Positions 32,421 through 45,164 of a stretch of DNA of 64,000 nt are shown piece after piece (position 1 is the stretch's first letter; each line of letters starts with the position of its first letter). The notes beneath the pieces were generated by a model. It was not told the DNA's origin and made no database searches. It was given only the letters and a program-made list of their open reading frames with translations. Origin of the DNA: Gambelia wislizenii (taxonomy: Eukaryota > Chordata > Lepidosauria > Squamata > Crotaphytidae). The stretch covers positions 61,179,001 to 61,243,000 of the forward strand of contig JAUMIR010000003.1 of NCBI GenBank assembly GCA_030847615.1. Direction: 5' to 3'. Both the position numbers and the translations under genes were made by a program.

Positions 32421-32503
32421 CCAGCATAGCTCAAAACGTCATTAGGGTACGCAAGCCTCTCTCCCACGACAAGGGGGCGTCAATGGAGAGGCCCCAAGAC
32501 TTA

Positions 32504-32667
32504 ACTCAAGATTTAAAACACTAACAACAACAATAATAATACCTGATAATAATAAGACAATTACACTATCCATTAACCCTTCCTTCAGAGGCAGACTTTT
32601 CTTCTGCTTCTTCCTGCAAATTTGTGGCTGGAGTGGATTGAACAGCAATGTGCAGGCCAAGACAGTC
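32504..32667. other. hAT MITE segment between the two insertions
   Basis: Colinear with the corresponding part of the copy at 25030-25410 ('cttcctgcaaatttgtggct', 'gagtggattg', 'gcaatgtgcaggcc'). Confidence 0.7.
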
Positions 32668-33142
32668 TAGGGTTGCCATAATTCTCTGCCACAAAACCGG
32701 AACAGAGCACCCGTGGAGCCCTCTTCTCTCCCCCCATCCCCTCAAGGAGGGCACGCGGGGCATCTGTGAAGGGGGAAGGAGGGTACACAGAGCATCTGTG
32801 GGAAGAGGAGAAGGGAGCCCTCTTCTTTCCCCCAATCCCCATAAGGAGGGCACCCAAAGACTCACCACAACTCTGTGTGGGAAGCAAGTGAGTGGGCAGG
32901 GGCACGCAGGGAAGGAAGTGGGTGGGCAGGGGAGTGAGGCAGGAGGGAGTGCCACCCGAAAAAACTGCCACCCAGAGAGAACTATCCCCCTGACCTCCCT
33001 CCCTCCCTCCCTATGCCAGCCTATCAGGCTGGGCTGATCAAAGCAGCAGATCCCAGATTCCTCCAGCTCTGGGTGGACAGGATAGTTTTTAGTTCCTTTA
33101 ATCTGGGATTTTCCCACTTTTCTGGGATGTATAGCAACCCTA
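32668..33142. mobile_element. TIR element nested in the hAT MITE
   Basis: AGACAGTC on both sides (32660-32667 and 33143-33150) is an 8-bp target duplication. The ends TAGGGTTGCCAT and ATAGCAACCCTA are inverted. The interior has imperfect G/C-rich tandem units ('ccccatcccc..aaggagggcac' twice) and no gene. The 8-bp duplication suggests a hAT-type element. Confidence 0.82.
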
Positions 33143-33273
33143 AGACAGTCAGACTTTGCCTTGGCTCCTGTCACGTGGGCTGAGCAGCCTTCAAGCCTAT
33201 GTGGACCCCCTGTGAGGACATCGTGGCATCCTGGGTGTCCTCAGATTACAGGTTAAGAACCACTGCTCTAGAG

Positions 33274-34433
33274 AGATGGCTTTGTTTTCCTTCCTGGCAG
33301 AACAGCATTCCTCAGCTTGCACTTGATGTGTTCTGTATGCAAAATGTTTGCCTTTTCCTGCACACAAGTCTGTCTTATTTAATGTTTAGCTGAAATTTTA
33401 TTTCATTTTTGAAGCTTCAGTGGGAGCTTAGTATCTTTATTTCTTTACCTCTGTGGATTTATATTCTACTTTTCTTTTTTAAAAACCCCAAAAAGTAGCT
33501 AGCAGCCTCATTTAGCCAAATGACAGCATAATCAATGATTAACTGCATAATCATTGAAAAGGCAGCAACTGATTAGATATCAGAAAGTCTACTAAAAAAT
33601 AGACCTTCATAATTGACCATAAGAAGCTAATAAGGGTGGAGTCCATGGACTTCTTAAAAAATTTTTTAAAAAATTCTGAGAAGTGGCAGCAACCAGGTGA
33701 ATATATTTACACCAAATGAGATTTGTCCAATGGATAAATCATACTATCACTTGCTTCCACTTGTTCATTTGCATCAGATGTATTTGTGCAGCACACAAGT
33801 TGCAAGTGTAGGCCAAATTTTTAACTGGCACAAATTGACAGAATTTTGTTGGCTTGCATGAGGACTTGTGCTGATTCTTACAGTGTTCACAATTCTAGTT
33901 CTGAACAATTGTTATCTACTGTGGCCTGTTGTGTTAAAATGAAGCTCAGGGGACCCAAAACTTTGCTGAGATGAAGAAGGCATTGGAATTAATGAATGCC
34001 ATGTTGGGAGGTGGAATCACACACAACAGAGAGTGAGAGAGAGGAATGTGGTTTTTTTTTTTCATTTTTGTTTGTTTTGTTTTGTTTTTTGTATTACAGC
34101 TCCTGAACCTTCCAGCCAGCATGTCCAAAAATCAATTTTTCTAAGTTCTATTCATACATGTTCATAGAATCTTTCTGATGAGGATCCCTCAGACATTATA
34201 GTTTTTACTATTTAAAAAAATCTCAGTGGTTGAACCATGCAAACAAAAAGTTAAGGAGGAAAAGATTATAATTATTAATGCACTTCAGAAGGGGGAAAGA
34301 ACAAAAGAAAGGTTTGTTTTTCAGTCATCACTCTGTAGAGGACATTAGGAGAAATTGCATCCTGCTGATCCTTTACTTTGCTGTGATGCAATGCCACCTA
34401 GCAGCATATGTGTATTATACAGCTGTCTATGAC
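33274..34433. other. No feature recognised
   Basis: Intronic; includes a T/G-rich run (about 34052-34090) but no recognised element or exon. Confidence 0.35.
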
Positions 34434-34655
34434 TTAATTTTCACACTACACTGATATAGTGTTACTATTCCACTTTATTTGCTATGGCTGCCTCCTGTGG
34501 AATCCTGGGATTTGCAGTTTAGGGAGGGGCATTTACAACTCTCAGCCAGAGAGATCTTAGGCCTCACTAAACTACAAACCCCAGTATTCCACAGGAGGAA
34601 TCCAGAGCAGTTAAAGTGGAATAGTAACACTATAACAGTGTAGTGCGAAAATCTC
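34434..34655. mobile_element. Palindromic MITE
   Basis: The left arm 'cactacactgatatagtgtt' with 'actattccacttt' pairs with the right arm 'aaagtggaatagtaacacta' and 'taacagtgtagtgcg'. In the middle, 'ggaatcctgggatttgcagt' pairs with 'actacaaaccccagtattcc'. No coding capacity. Confidence 0.8.
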
Positions 34656-35339
34656 CATTGTGTGTATTATATGTAATGTCCAGGAACAGTGTTGGTAACC
34701 CAAGTGACTGTTTTCCTCTTACAACCTGATGCTAAAATGTTGCTGTTACGTAGTGCTAATATTCCAAGACATTTCACAGATGAAAACAGGGACACACATG
34801 TAAATGCGTAAGCAGTGTGGCCAAGCAATAGGATGTGGTTAGGCAATCCAAAACCTTTGCATGTTTTTATTTGCTAGGGGAAGGGACTCAGTTCTTGGAG
34901 GCCAATCTCTTTTAAAACAGAACCCCTGTGACTTTTCCCCCTTGCTCTACAATATTATATTAGAGTTGGAGTGACAAAATGGAGCACGAAATGAGCCATA
35001 CTATAGCTCTGGATTCATGCACTGCCAGGGAGTTGGATTAGATTACTCTTGGAGAGACCTTCCAATTGTAGGATTCCATAGAGTCACAAGATGACCTTGG
35101 CAGGTTCGAACTGCAGTTTTCCCATAAACTCATGTAGTCACCATGAGCCAATAGAAACCTTTCTGCTCAACCTACTTCACAGTTAGGGTAAAAGTGGGGG
35201 TGGAGGAAATAATGTACAACACCACCAGCTTCAGGAGATAAATGGAATGAAATTAGTATGTGTGTGTATATATATGGGGAGAAATGACTGTCATAAAGAA
35301 ACATGCATTTTCAGGAGCATTTTAATAAGTCTCAGACTA
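34656..35339. other. No feature recognised
   Basis: Intronic. A degraded CR1-like patch may lie at about 35020-35110 ('gccagggagttggattagat' to 'ttggagagaccttcc'), but it is too short to assign firmly. Confidence 0.35.
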
Positions 35340-35341
35340 TA

Positions 35342-36043
35342 CAGGCATACATCAGTTAACAAAGTCTCTGACAAAAGAAGCTCCTTGTCACAAAGTCTTT
35401 TTCTGCCTACCCAGGCCCTCCACTTTTCTTTTTTGTCCTCTGTCTAGCTGGAACGTTTTTTTAACAGCATTTGGAGGGTGATGAATGAGTACCAGAGAAG
35501 CACAGGCTTTCTGTTGCTGAGTTGCAGCAGCACGTCTGCAGTAAACAGTGCAATACAGCTTGAGCAGGGAAACTCAGCAAATCCTACTTTACCTGTGTGT
35601 GCCTGCCTACAAAAGGCACTGTAAATAACAGCTATCTCTGGAATCCTTTGCTGAGCATGCATGAAAATCAAAGTAGAGGGAAAGGGTGAAAGAAAATTAG
35701 CTTGCTTTACCAGCTGCCCGCCACTCCAGAATGCTAAAATTAGGCATAGATCTCTAAATTTGGCCAAAATGGATGTAATAAGAAAAATGAAAGCCCATGA
35801 AAGAAAGAAAAATATCCCTGAATGCATCAAGTGGCCTCTAGAAGGTTCAAAATGTTTTTGCTTACTTGACCTGGTTGTTTCATGGGATACTGTTAGTTCT
35901 GAATAAAAGAACTTTGGTGAAACATGTTGAACTCCTCTTTTTGAGGTGTAAATAAATCCCTGTTATTTCTACCTCTGGTACCAAATTTTGTTAAAGAAAA
36001 AATGCCCAGAAACACATCTACTCCATTAACTGAGGTATACTTG
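35342..36043. mobile_element. Tigger-type MITE, about 700 bp
   Basis: TA flanks both ends (35340-35341, 36044-36045). The ends CAGGCATACATCAGTTAAC and, from the right, CAAGTATACCTCAGTTAATG are inverted relatives and resemble Tigger termini. No transposase frame remains. Confidence 0.75.
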
Positions 36044-36460
36044 TAATCTTATAAACTTTTACAAGTTGCATTGAACTTACAGATACTTACTCCTCTCCCA
36101 GCTTTTTTCATTTTCAGATCCACCGCTCTCTTCAGTCTTCCTAGCTCTCAGACCCACAAACATGTTATCTCCACTTCTCTCAGTCATTCTTTTTCTCACC
36201 CACAGTTGCCTACCTCCTTCTCTCTTACGCACACCAGATAACTCCCCCCCTTACTCACACACAAGCAGGTGGATGCACACAAGGATGGACAGATCAAACT
36301 ATTCCCCATCTCGCCTTGGCCTCTCAGGGCTCCTCAGGTGAGCATAGTAGCTCATTTGATATCTTAGCTCCTCCCCAATATCTCTGAGCTCACTCTGCCC
36401 TGCAACTTGGCTTCTTAAAGGGTACACAGCACAATTCTGTCTCTGAAAAGCCACTGAACT
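36044..36460. other. No feature recognised
   Basis: Short unassigned stretch, C/T-rich near 36110-36240. Confidence 0.35.
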
Positions 36461-36474
36461 CTAGGGCTTGCCTA

Positions 36475-36511
<37 letters not shown>

Positions 36512-37197
36512 GGGAGGAATCCGGATGAAATTCTAACTACTTTGGCTTGCAGCATCAGTGCATGAAATTCAGACTACTCTGGCCTGGATTTAAGCACCAC
36601 ACCTGCCAAAGCCTGAACCTGCAATCTGCATTTGTATTTTTACCGCCAGTGAAACAGAAAGATTTGTTTTCAAAGCATTTTAAAAACATTTGGCTTCCAT
36701 TCAAAGCTGTTACTCACACCTAGGGCTTGGCTCTGAGCTCTATGAAACCAAAGCTCCAGTGCTTGTTGCTCTCTCTGCAGTCAGAACAGGAAGCCACCCT
36801 CAGGATCACAGGCTATCTGGGTGTTCTGACCTCAGAGAAAGCAAGTAGTGCTGGGGCTCTGCCTTTGGAATGAGGAAGTAGCACTGAGGAGGGGGAGAAT
36901 GGTGGTGCCTCAGGCAGTGCATGTCCTTCCTCTCCTCTCTATCCCCCACCAAATCCAGTGCAGATGGATCATTCACACCAGAGTTTTCTCTGGAGCTTCA
37001 AGCAACCTCCGGAGAAAACTGTGTATTTTCTAAAACCCAGATTAAGGGAGTATTCCCCAAGTCCAGTGCGGATAGGGCTGTACATTGTGTGGCATTATTG
37101 CACCAGATTTCAGGAAAAGATTGCATGTGGTGGCATTATCATGCCATATTCAGGAGGAGGGGATCCAGGGTTTTTCACTAGTGTAGACAAGCCCTAG
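36461..37197. mobile_element. MITE-like element with CTAGGGCTTG ends
   Basis: The left end CTAGGGCTTGCCTACACGTG and the right end CACTAGTGTAGACAAGCCCTAG are inverted. A (TG)n run at 36479-36508 sits inside the left end. Another 'ctagggcttggc' at about 36719 may be an internal end or a second element. Superfamily not assigned. Confidence 0.6.
36479..36508. repeat. (TG)n microsatellite
   Basis: About 15 TG units within the MITE-like element. Confidence 0.95.
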
Positions 37198-39321
37198 GAA
37201 GCATGGTGACTTACCTTCTCTCTTGGGTTGGCACTAACCTCAGCTACTCAGCCTCTTAAAGGGCCCATGACATACATATGTTTTTTTAAAAAACAGGCAG
37301 TGTCGCAGAGTGTTTTGCTTTTATAATAAATCCATGATTTTTTTTTTTAGGGGGAGGAGACATGGTTTGAGTGGGAAACCACTGGTTTCCCCTTGGGAAA
37401 TGGAACCATTGGAGGGTATGGTAGTACCCTCTGGCATTTGACAGAGCCCAACAGCTTCACCACCAAACCCTGTCCTGGGGTCAATGTGGCAGTAATCCAG
37501 TCTACTGTGAGAAATAATGTTGGTGACCACAGTTCTGATTTTAAAAAATAAACCAAGAAATGACCATTAATTATGTTTATTTTTTTTAGTAGTCTATCTT
37601 TAAGGGTAGAATCATTATTATGCAGGTTACACATAAAAAATCTGGTCTGGTAATAAAGCAACAACGATATGTAAAATCAGTAAATTTCATTTAATTATAA
37701 ATGGAAATCCAGTCCTGCAAATATGAAGATAAGTAACTAAGAATTCAGTGATAAAGCTCAGTATCAAATAAGTGGGTCATCAGAGCTTTCCTAAAGGTGT
37801 ATGCAATTCAAGCTCAGCCCAAGAAAAAGAACATTACATGGGTGGTCAACAAGCAAAACTGCCTGTGGGAAAGCCAAATCCCAATCTACTGTCCCTTATG
37901 AACATCTTCTCCAAAAGAAAGAAGTTACCAGCACATGTAGGCTTAGGCTGAAACTTTCCTGGAATCTTGGGCAAGGAGCCTTTGGCAAGAAGGAAAGAGG
38001 AGTATCCACTCAGGTTTACATTTTTCAAAATCATTTCCATGGGTTGAACAAGTACTATCAGACATAAGACAGTCTTTTGCCTTTTGCTTGGGAAGTCTGC
38101 TGCTCCCCTCCATTGCATAAGAAGAATGATGCTATTTTATTTAACCTGCCTAGAGAATCTGTTCCAAGTGAAAATGAGCTAGTCAATAGTTTTTTTTTCT
38201 TTTTACAAACTTTCTGATTACTTCCATTGCTTTGATTTGAGACTTTTAACAAAACTCTTCACTTAAAAGCAATGAGTTGAGTAATACAATTATACTGAAA
38301 GTCAGACTTACCCAGGAGCTGGCTTGGCTGCTCTGTGTGTGTCATTACTTAGTTACTAAAGAGAGTTGACTCAACTCTGTCTCTTCCCTCCTAATATACT
38401 GAAGGCCTGGATTCCATGTGTCTAGATTTTGGAATAATCAGAGTGCTGGTGGCAGCTGTTGATCATTAAAATGAGAAATGCCTCCCAGCTTTTCTACCTT
38501 AAAAGGAATGTTAAAACATGTGCACCTCCATTGCAGTCCATTAAGAATGGCCAGACAGATCACATTATGCTCCCCTCCCCAAGGGTGCAGCCAGGTCAGT
38601 TTCTTTTTCTATCTTTGACTGGACCCTATTCCAGTTACTTACAGAAGAGATCTGAATATGAGAATGTTACTTTTTGAGACTACAACTCCCAGCCAGCATT
38701 TCCAGAATCACTGGAACCCGTATCAGTAAATTTCAGAAGAAATTATGGAAACTTGAGGGGGGAAATTACTTTTTGGACTACAACTCCCAGAATCCCCAGG
38801 GGGCAGGTAGCATGCTCATTTGGGAGGGAGGGTTTCTAGGACATATTCAAAAAATGAAGTTTTCTAAGCTCTGGAAAAGATAGTGTGTCAAATTGTATAT
38901 CCAAGAATACTTTTCATCCTTTCATATTCTATTATGGCTTCTGTTGTGACTTGTTTTTTTCTTTCTCCCTTTGGCCTCATCTCTCCTTTAAATTACCAAT
39001 CTGCAAGTAAATTGCTTTGGCAGAATGAGATACTCAAGTGTTACTGTATACAGTTTAACCATGGTTTGATAATAATGCAGTTTTTTACTATGAGAATATT
39101 TGTGGAATGCCTCCTATATTGGCACCTATATTCACAATGAGAAAAAAATAAACATGTTTGTAGTATATTTAATGGTGCTCACTTTTAGAAACTCTGTTAT
39201 ACTGCTGAAAAGATCTAGCCAGGAAAATATTATTACGGCATATCTGTAATGTTAAGAAAATGGAAAACTGCCTTTTAGTAGTTAGGTTAGACAAAGGTTG
39301 GAATCGTTTCTCTTTTGGATT
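37198..39321. other. No firm feature; small hAT-like scraps
   Basis: Mostly unassigned intronic sequence. 'actacaactcccagccagca' (about 38679) and 'ggactacaactcccagaatc' (about 38775) are scraps of the common hAT-derived type, too short to delimit. Confidence 0.35.
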
Positions 39322-39556
39322 GTTGTTGTGTTCATTCAAGTCATTTCCGATTTATGGCAACCCTAAGGCAATCCTATCACAGGGTTTGCATGGCAAGATT
39401 TGTTCAGTGGGGGTTTGTCATTGCCCTCCTCTGAGGCTGATAGAGGGTGGTTTGCCCAAGGTCACCCACTGAATTTTCATGGCCAAGTGGGTATTCGAAC
39501 CCTGGTTTCCAGAGTTATAGTCCAACACTGAAACCACTACACCACACTGGCTCTCC
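39322..39556 (-). mobile_element. tRNA-derived SINE, minus strand
   Basis: Reverse orientation of the 27102-27294 type: 'gttgttgtgttcattcaagt', 'catttccgatttatggcaac', 'ggtcacccactgaattttca', 'gtattcgaaccctggtttcc' (box B) and 'aaaccactacaccacactgg' (box A). It is the best preserved copy here. Confidence 0.9.
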
Positions 39557-40264
39557 CATTACACCTCCCAAAACCCCCAGCCAGCATGTTAATTGGCCAG
39601 CTTGGCTTGGGATTTTGGAAAGTTCAAAACATTACTTTTTCCCATATTTGAGTCAATTTACCCATCTATAGTACCGTAGTTCAGTATCATTGATTTTGAC
39701 TAGTAGCATTTCCCCTAGGCTTCTGGCAGACAGGAATCTGACATCTCTTCCTTTTAACAGAAAACCCCAGAGACAGAACTTGAGGCCTGTGTACAAAGTG
39801 TGTTTTCTATCTATAAAGACCAGCAACAAATTTGGTGGAGCCTCCAACATGCCCCAGTTGAACCCATCAGCAGCAGTGATGTCCTGTCCCAGGTGGGCCC
39901 CTTAGAAGTGGCAACACCCAACTCTTATTTTGCTCATGGCAAGCAAATGCACTGAGAGGAAAACAGAAAGCTCATCTCCCCAGCCTGCTATGGTCAGCTG
40001 CCATTTAAATTCACCCAGCATTGCTCTAGAACAATGCAACATTTGGATCCAGAGGCAGTGTGGAAGAATTTAAAAGGTAGGCTGCAGTCCCAGCCACTAA
40101 CACTGAGAGCAGCTGATATAAAGGGTCTTTGCCATGGTGGATGGAGGGAGTTCTTAAGGCATGATGAAGACAACATCTCAGATGCACCAATGCTAGATAC
40201 TGGATGAGAAACTACAAGCACTCCTTAAATTCTTGGCTTTCATTTTATTTATGAGCATCCTCAT
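39557..40264. other. No feature recognised
   Basis: Intronic, unassigned. Confidence 0.35.
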
Positions 40265-40400
40265 AAGAATGTAAGAGCCAAGCTGAGTAAATGTAAAGGT
40301 GTATCTAGTCCAAGATTATGTTCCAAAGGTGGCCAACCAGATACCAGTATGAGGCCCACAAATAGGAACTGAATGCTAGTTGCACTCTTGCACCTTACTT
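40265..40400 (+). mobile_element. LINE 3'-region fragment
   Basis: 'cataagaatgtaagagccaa' and 'ggtggccaaccagatacca' match the 'aacataaga...gtggccaaccagatgcc' fragment common in squamate genomes; related to 21185-21330. Confidence 0.55.
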
Positions 40401-41560
40401 TGGAACAGAAGTAAAGATATGAAATATTTACAGTATTTTAGAAATATTTGAAACCGTTACAGAATCATGTTCAAGAGAACTGTAAGCTAGCATGTATTAT
40501 TTTAAAACTATTTAATATTCATAGGACAAAGAGGCTTTCTGAATCTACCCCAAACTGAACTGAGAGCAACCTTTTGTCCAATTATTTGCAAATATCTGCA
40601 AACAAGCCAGAAGCATCTGGCATAGTTAGTCATAAAGAAGGGAGGCAGTAATGTCTTGAATCCATGCAGTTTGTCTGTTTTTGAAACCTTTCAGGCATCA
40701 ACATGTGCTCAGATATGTGCCCCAATGTCCGCTTTTGTTGTAATGCTGCCAGGACCTTTTGGTGTGTTTTCTCCCATCATCCCCTGACAATGCACTAATG
40801 CTGGGATTGTGTGATTGCTGGCACAGCAAGTTGTAGGGCACGGCATCAGAGAGATCATCATGATACTTCATTTCTCTTCAAAAGCAGTGGCTGGTGCTTT
40901 TTAAGAAGCCATCTTCAAATAGCTTTGTTGCAGAAGGAGAACCCATTTTATAGTTTAGTAGTTCAAAGTTTTTCTAGCTGGGGTCCTTGGAGGTTTATTG
41001 AGATTTCTCTATAAGAGTAGCAAGTAGGAAAGCATCTCTAAGCAGTAGGACAGGAGGGCTTTTGCCACTTTTAAAGGGCCCACCTCAGACAGGGTATCAC
41101 TGCTGCTGAGGGGCCCACCTTAGCTCATAATGAGGGCCCCACCAAATTTGTTTCTAGCCCTTGATGATTAAAAAATGATTATCCTTTGTACTCAGGCCTC
41201 AGCTTCAGTCTCCAGCATTTTGCATGAGAGGAAGAGATAGCAGGTGATAGAAAAGCCCCTTTCTGACAGCAGCCCTGGAAAAAATGCCACTAGTTAGAAT
41301 AAATGTTATTGAGTTTCATGGGTGAGTACCCACCCCCATGGGAAAATTGGCTCCCCTCCAAGCTGCTTTACTCCCACTGCAAAAAAATTGTGGGTACATG
41401 TGTTTCTATCTGCAAAGGTAAAAGCCAGTACTGGCCTAGGTATTAACAAAAAAAATAATTTTTTTTTAAAAAAACTATTGTATGTTTTAGTATTTTTCTA
41501 ATTTATATATTTTTAATTTACTGTATGTTTTTAATCTTTTATAGTTTAATATTATTTTAA
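40401..41560. other. No feature recognised
   Basis: Intronic; an A/T-only run at about 41447-41480 and nothing else recognised. Confidence 0.35.
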
Positions 41561-41670
41561 GGGGGGGTGGGCTAGGGTACTGGGACTATGGAGTTTTTAT
41601 ATTGTAAGCCACCCCGATTGCGTTGCAGAGGGGCGGGATAGAAATAAAATTTTATTATTATTATTATAAC
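41561..41670 (+). mobile_element. L2-like LINE 3' end
   Basis: 'attgtaagccaccccgattg' and 'gaggggcgggatagaaataa' followed by TTATTATTATTAT is the standard L2/CR1-like 3' terminus in lizards. Confidence 0.75.
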
Positions 41671-44446
41671 AGGGGGTACTTCCCCACTTCACAGGGACTT
41701 TGTCCCCTGTCCATTCTTCTGGAAGGGTTGAATTTTCACAGCAGGAAATCAGTGCAAGAGGATTTCCTGTCTCCTTACCTTTGACTTCTTAAGCTCTTCT
41801 GTATCTGCATTGTGTATCTCCAATCCTCAATGGTTTCAGAAGTCTCCATTATGGCTTGGGTCAGATACAACAATCTTCCTCTAATAAACTAGGATTTTTT
41901 GGCCTGGGAGACCTTCCTCCTAGTCTTTCTTCTTCCCTCTTTATTCCCTTGAAACTATCTTCAGCTACAGTTCTATCTGGTAAAAGCTTTTTTTCAATTC
42001 ACTGGGACTTATTTTGATTCACTAGGTATCACTGTGTACCTAGCTTCTAAAATCCTGGTTTTTAGAAGCTAAAAAACTAGCTTCTGGGAAGATATGGCTT
42101 AAATGCTTCTGCAAACCCAGGATAAATGAGGTCAAACAGGGAATCAAGAAGGTGCTCTAAACATGAATCCAAATCCTTTGTTGTGCACAAGGATTCATTC
42201 ACATGTACAATGATGGGAAAGATTCACTGGCGGATGGTGAGCCTCGTGCAGCTGGAGCGGTGAATCCACTTCAGGATTTAGTCTGAGCTTTAAAGGAGTT
42301 ATCTGCAGTAGGAAACCCCATTTTCCCTAAAGGTTCAGAACCTTGGACAGCATCTTCAGCCACTAGCCTCAACTGTTTTATATTTTAGCTACTGTTTCAT
42401 TGCTACCTCATGTAATGCTTCAGCAGTGTAGGACATGTGCACCCTTCTGGGTACAAGAGTCAGAATGTCTAAGACACTCTGGGAGATATGGAAAATCAGA
42501 AATCTATTCTTATTGCTAGAGAATGGAAGAAAAGAAATGTCCACACTGTATAGATATGGGTGAATAAGGCAAGACTTGCAATGAACATGAGTAAGTTTGC
42601 ATTTCTCAAAACATCTACCTGATGTTTATGCATCTAAAAGTAAATTTCACAGAGATTTATTCTTAATGGCAAGACTAATGATAACCAGTCAATGTCATTC
42701 ATTTTCTTTTCAGATTGTTTAAACTGATCCTTCATGCAGATAGAAAACATAAATGTTCAACTCACATGTGGTATTAAATAAAACATTTTCATTAGAAATA
42801 GTGAATGGCTACATTGACATTATAACCAGGGCTGTTTCCAGTTTTGCAGGTGTTTTGGCAAGGCAAGGCAAAGAATCCTAGCCACCAAGGGGGTGCCTCT
42901 GTCTACCATGTTAAATTTTCCACCGTGACACTACATCAGGTACTCTGGGGCACTATGGGGAATTTAAAACCGCATGAGGCACACAGATCTAGTTGCTCAT
43001 CTTGAGGAGCACAGAGCTGGCATCAGTGATGGTCCTTGCTGGGGTACTTTGGCTGTGATGCTACCTCAATACTATATTTTTTAGTAGCCAGAGCATATGT
43101 TTCAGATCAGATGAGTGACCTATCTAATACATCATTCTGTTTACATGGTAGTGAAGCAGATGTCTACATGAAATCCAAAAGCAGAATGTGAGACTAATAA
43201 CCCATTCCCACTGTAGAGGAACTGACATTCAGAGTCATGTTTCTCTGATAATATTACTCAGCCATCATAACTAGTAGTAAATACTGACAGTGTTATTTGA
43301 ATAACATTTTACCCTAGTATTGTGAAATAACAAAAAGTCCTAGTTTCGTCTAAGTAGTATCAACTTCCAGACTTGATTCAATCTGGAAGTCATAGTAGAT
43401 GGTACATTTAGCACATATTTAGATGTGGAGCACCATCAAGTGGTGAAAGATGTCTGCCTGACATAGCACATGATTGTCCTCAATGGATACTTTGTCTAGA
43501 ATAGTTTGTTTTGAGAGTGGTGATTGGAAGCTAAGGACAGGCTTCATTTTCAATCTGATTGCTGATGCAGGCAAACCCTGTTATATGTGGGAAGACATGT
43601 TAATCGTAAGGAATATGCATTTCCCTCAACATCTAGTTTGGCTCTGTGTCATTGTATGGTTCTCCTTTCATAAGGAAAAAAGGAATTAACACTCTGGAAG
43701 ATGAATTCTTGCCCCCAAGGGTTTCTGTGAGAACAGCTATAAGTTCTTAAAATTACTTTTTCAATATCAGGCAAGTGTACATACGCCCTTATCTACCCTC
43801 CCCACTATCCCATATACACCAAGCATCGTTTTAATCTCCAAGTAGGCTAAATTAGCTTGTTTCATATGGTGACCACACACTGAGATTTGGCAAAAGACCC
43901 AAAACTTTCTTATCACCTGCAGAGGCAGCTGATTACAAACAGACTTTTAGAATGTACAAAGGAATGTCTATCTGAATTATACAGTTTCCCCATCACCTCC
44001 TCATAGGCTAATGCAAGCTGCTTCCTGGGCCTGTATGCCTACATTTTATTTCCAATAATATGTTTTAGTTCAGAATGTTACTTTTAAAAATTAGTTGGCC
44101 ACAGTTACAGTCTCAAGGACCAAAAAAGTAGCCATTAAATGCCATATTTAGTAAAAAAAATAAAAAAAAAGATTGTTTTATTTTAAAAAATAGCTATTTT
44201 TTCCCCAAAACTAACATCTGAATGCTACATGGCCTCTTATCCACTTTGTTGTCACTTCAACAATGGAACACAAAACAAGAACATAAGGAACAACAGAATC
44301 CAGGATTTGAACCATGGGATATCCCCCTCGTCTTCTAGTTATGGTGGCCACACTCCATAATTATAAAAGTAACTAAATTTAAAAAGTTATAGTTACTCTA
44401 CAAAAAGTATGATGTAATCCTTTCATTACAATTACAGTGTAATGTA
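41671..44446. other. No firm feature
   Basis: Intronic. A piece at about 44338-44420 ('ggccacactccataattata...ctacaaaaagt') is repeated at about 59258-59322, so a low-copy repeat is present. Nothing else could be assigned. Confidence 0.35.
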
Positions 44447-45065
44447 GGACATTATCAGACGGGTGTCTAAAAGTGCTGTAATTCCATGAATGAGGATAGC
44501 AGAAACATTGTCGCATTATTACACTTACTATCACACATCGGTGTAATCACGCAAAAGAACTACCACGTAATTACTGCACGATGACCACTAGTGCTTTAAG
44601 AATGGAAGTTTACTCCCACAATTTAGCATGGGCAAGATTTCAGCAGTTTTCACAAGAAGACACAAGTGTGCATAAAACTCCAAAAACACCTTAATTTACA
44701 AAGTACATGAACATGCAAGCACTGAAACAAACCTAAGAATGTGCAAACTAAATGGGACAGTTCATAAAAAGAGCATCCTGTGCTTCGTTTTTGCATTCGC
44801 AGCCAGAAGTTTTCTCACTGAGGACTGCTCATTCACACTGTAATTTTACAATTACAATGGGACATGGTTTCACAATGCCATCAATACCATGAAAAAAGTG
44901 GCATTGAATATCTATTGATGGCTTGTCCCACAATTAGAAGCAACACCTTTTTCATGGCTGGAGCACACAGTAACCACCATACAAAGAAGATGATGAAATA
45001 GCAGGGCCTGTTCATGCTACCATGATATCATAATAGTGCAATTTTTGCCACATCTAATCATGTCC
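44447..45065. mobile_element. MITE with GGACATTATCAGAC ends
   Basis: Left end GGACATTATCAGACG; right end 'catctaatcatgtcc', a decayed inverse. Similar termini at 5509-6042 and 46270-46600 suggest one family. The interior has no coding potential. Confidence 0.5.
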
Positions 45066-45164
45066 ATAGTTATACCCTTGTTACAGAAAAGGAATTTCTT
45101 ACAAATAACAAGTTGTTACTGGTTGTTTCCCAGCTTTAGTCTGCTAAAAATATACATAAGAATC

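Larger units (their letters stand above)
28504..32491 (-). mobile_element. Full-length non-LTR retrotransposon (LINE) with open EN-RT frame
   Basis: CCCCAAGACTTA at 28492-28503 and again at 32492-32503 is a 12-bp target duplication, so both ends are defined and the insertion is about 3,988 bp. It has about 705 bp of 5' leader, a long EN-RT frame, and a 3' UTR of only about 31 bp ending 'gccagagagaa' without poly(A). Short 3' UTRs without poly(A) occur in RTE-like and some other LINE clades. The clade is not certain: the architecture (apurinic endonuclease, RT, C-terminal C2HC finger, no RNase H seen) could fit several. Many CpG sites are intact, in contrast to the truncated relative at 53010-53672, so this copy is probably young. 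Confidence 0.93.
28430..33265. mobile_element. hAT-type MITE split by two later insertions
   Basis: The outer ends CAGTAGCTCTTAACATTTTC and GGTTAAGAACCACTG are inverted relatives. CTCTAGAA (28422-28429) and CTCTAGAG (33266-33273) form the 8-bp target duplication. After removing the LINE (28504-32491) and the inner element (32668-33142), what remains is colinear with the intact copy at 25030-25410, including 'gaccccctttaaatatcttt' and 'acttaactca..atttaaaac'. Confidence 0.9.
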
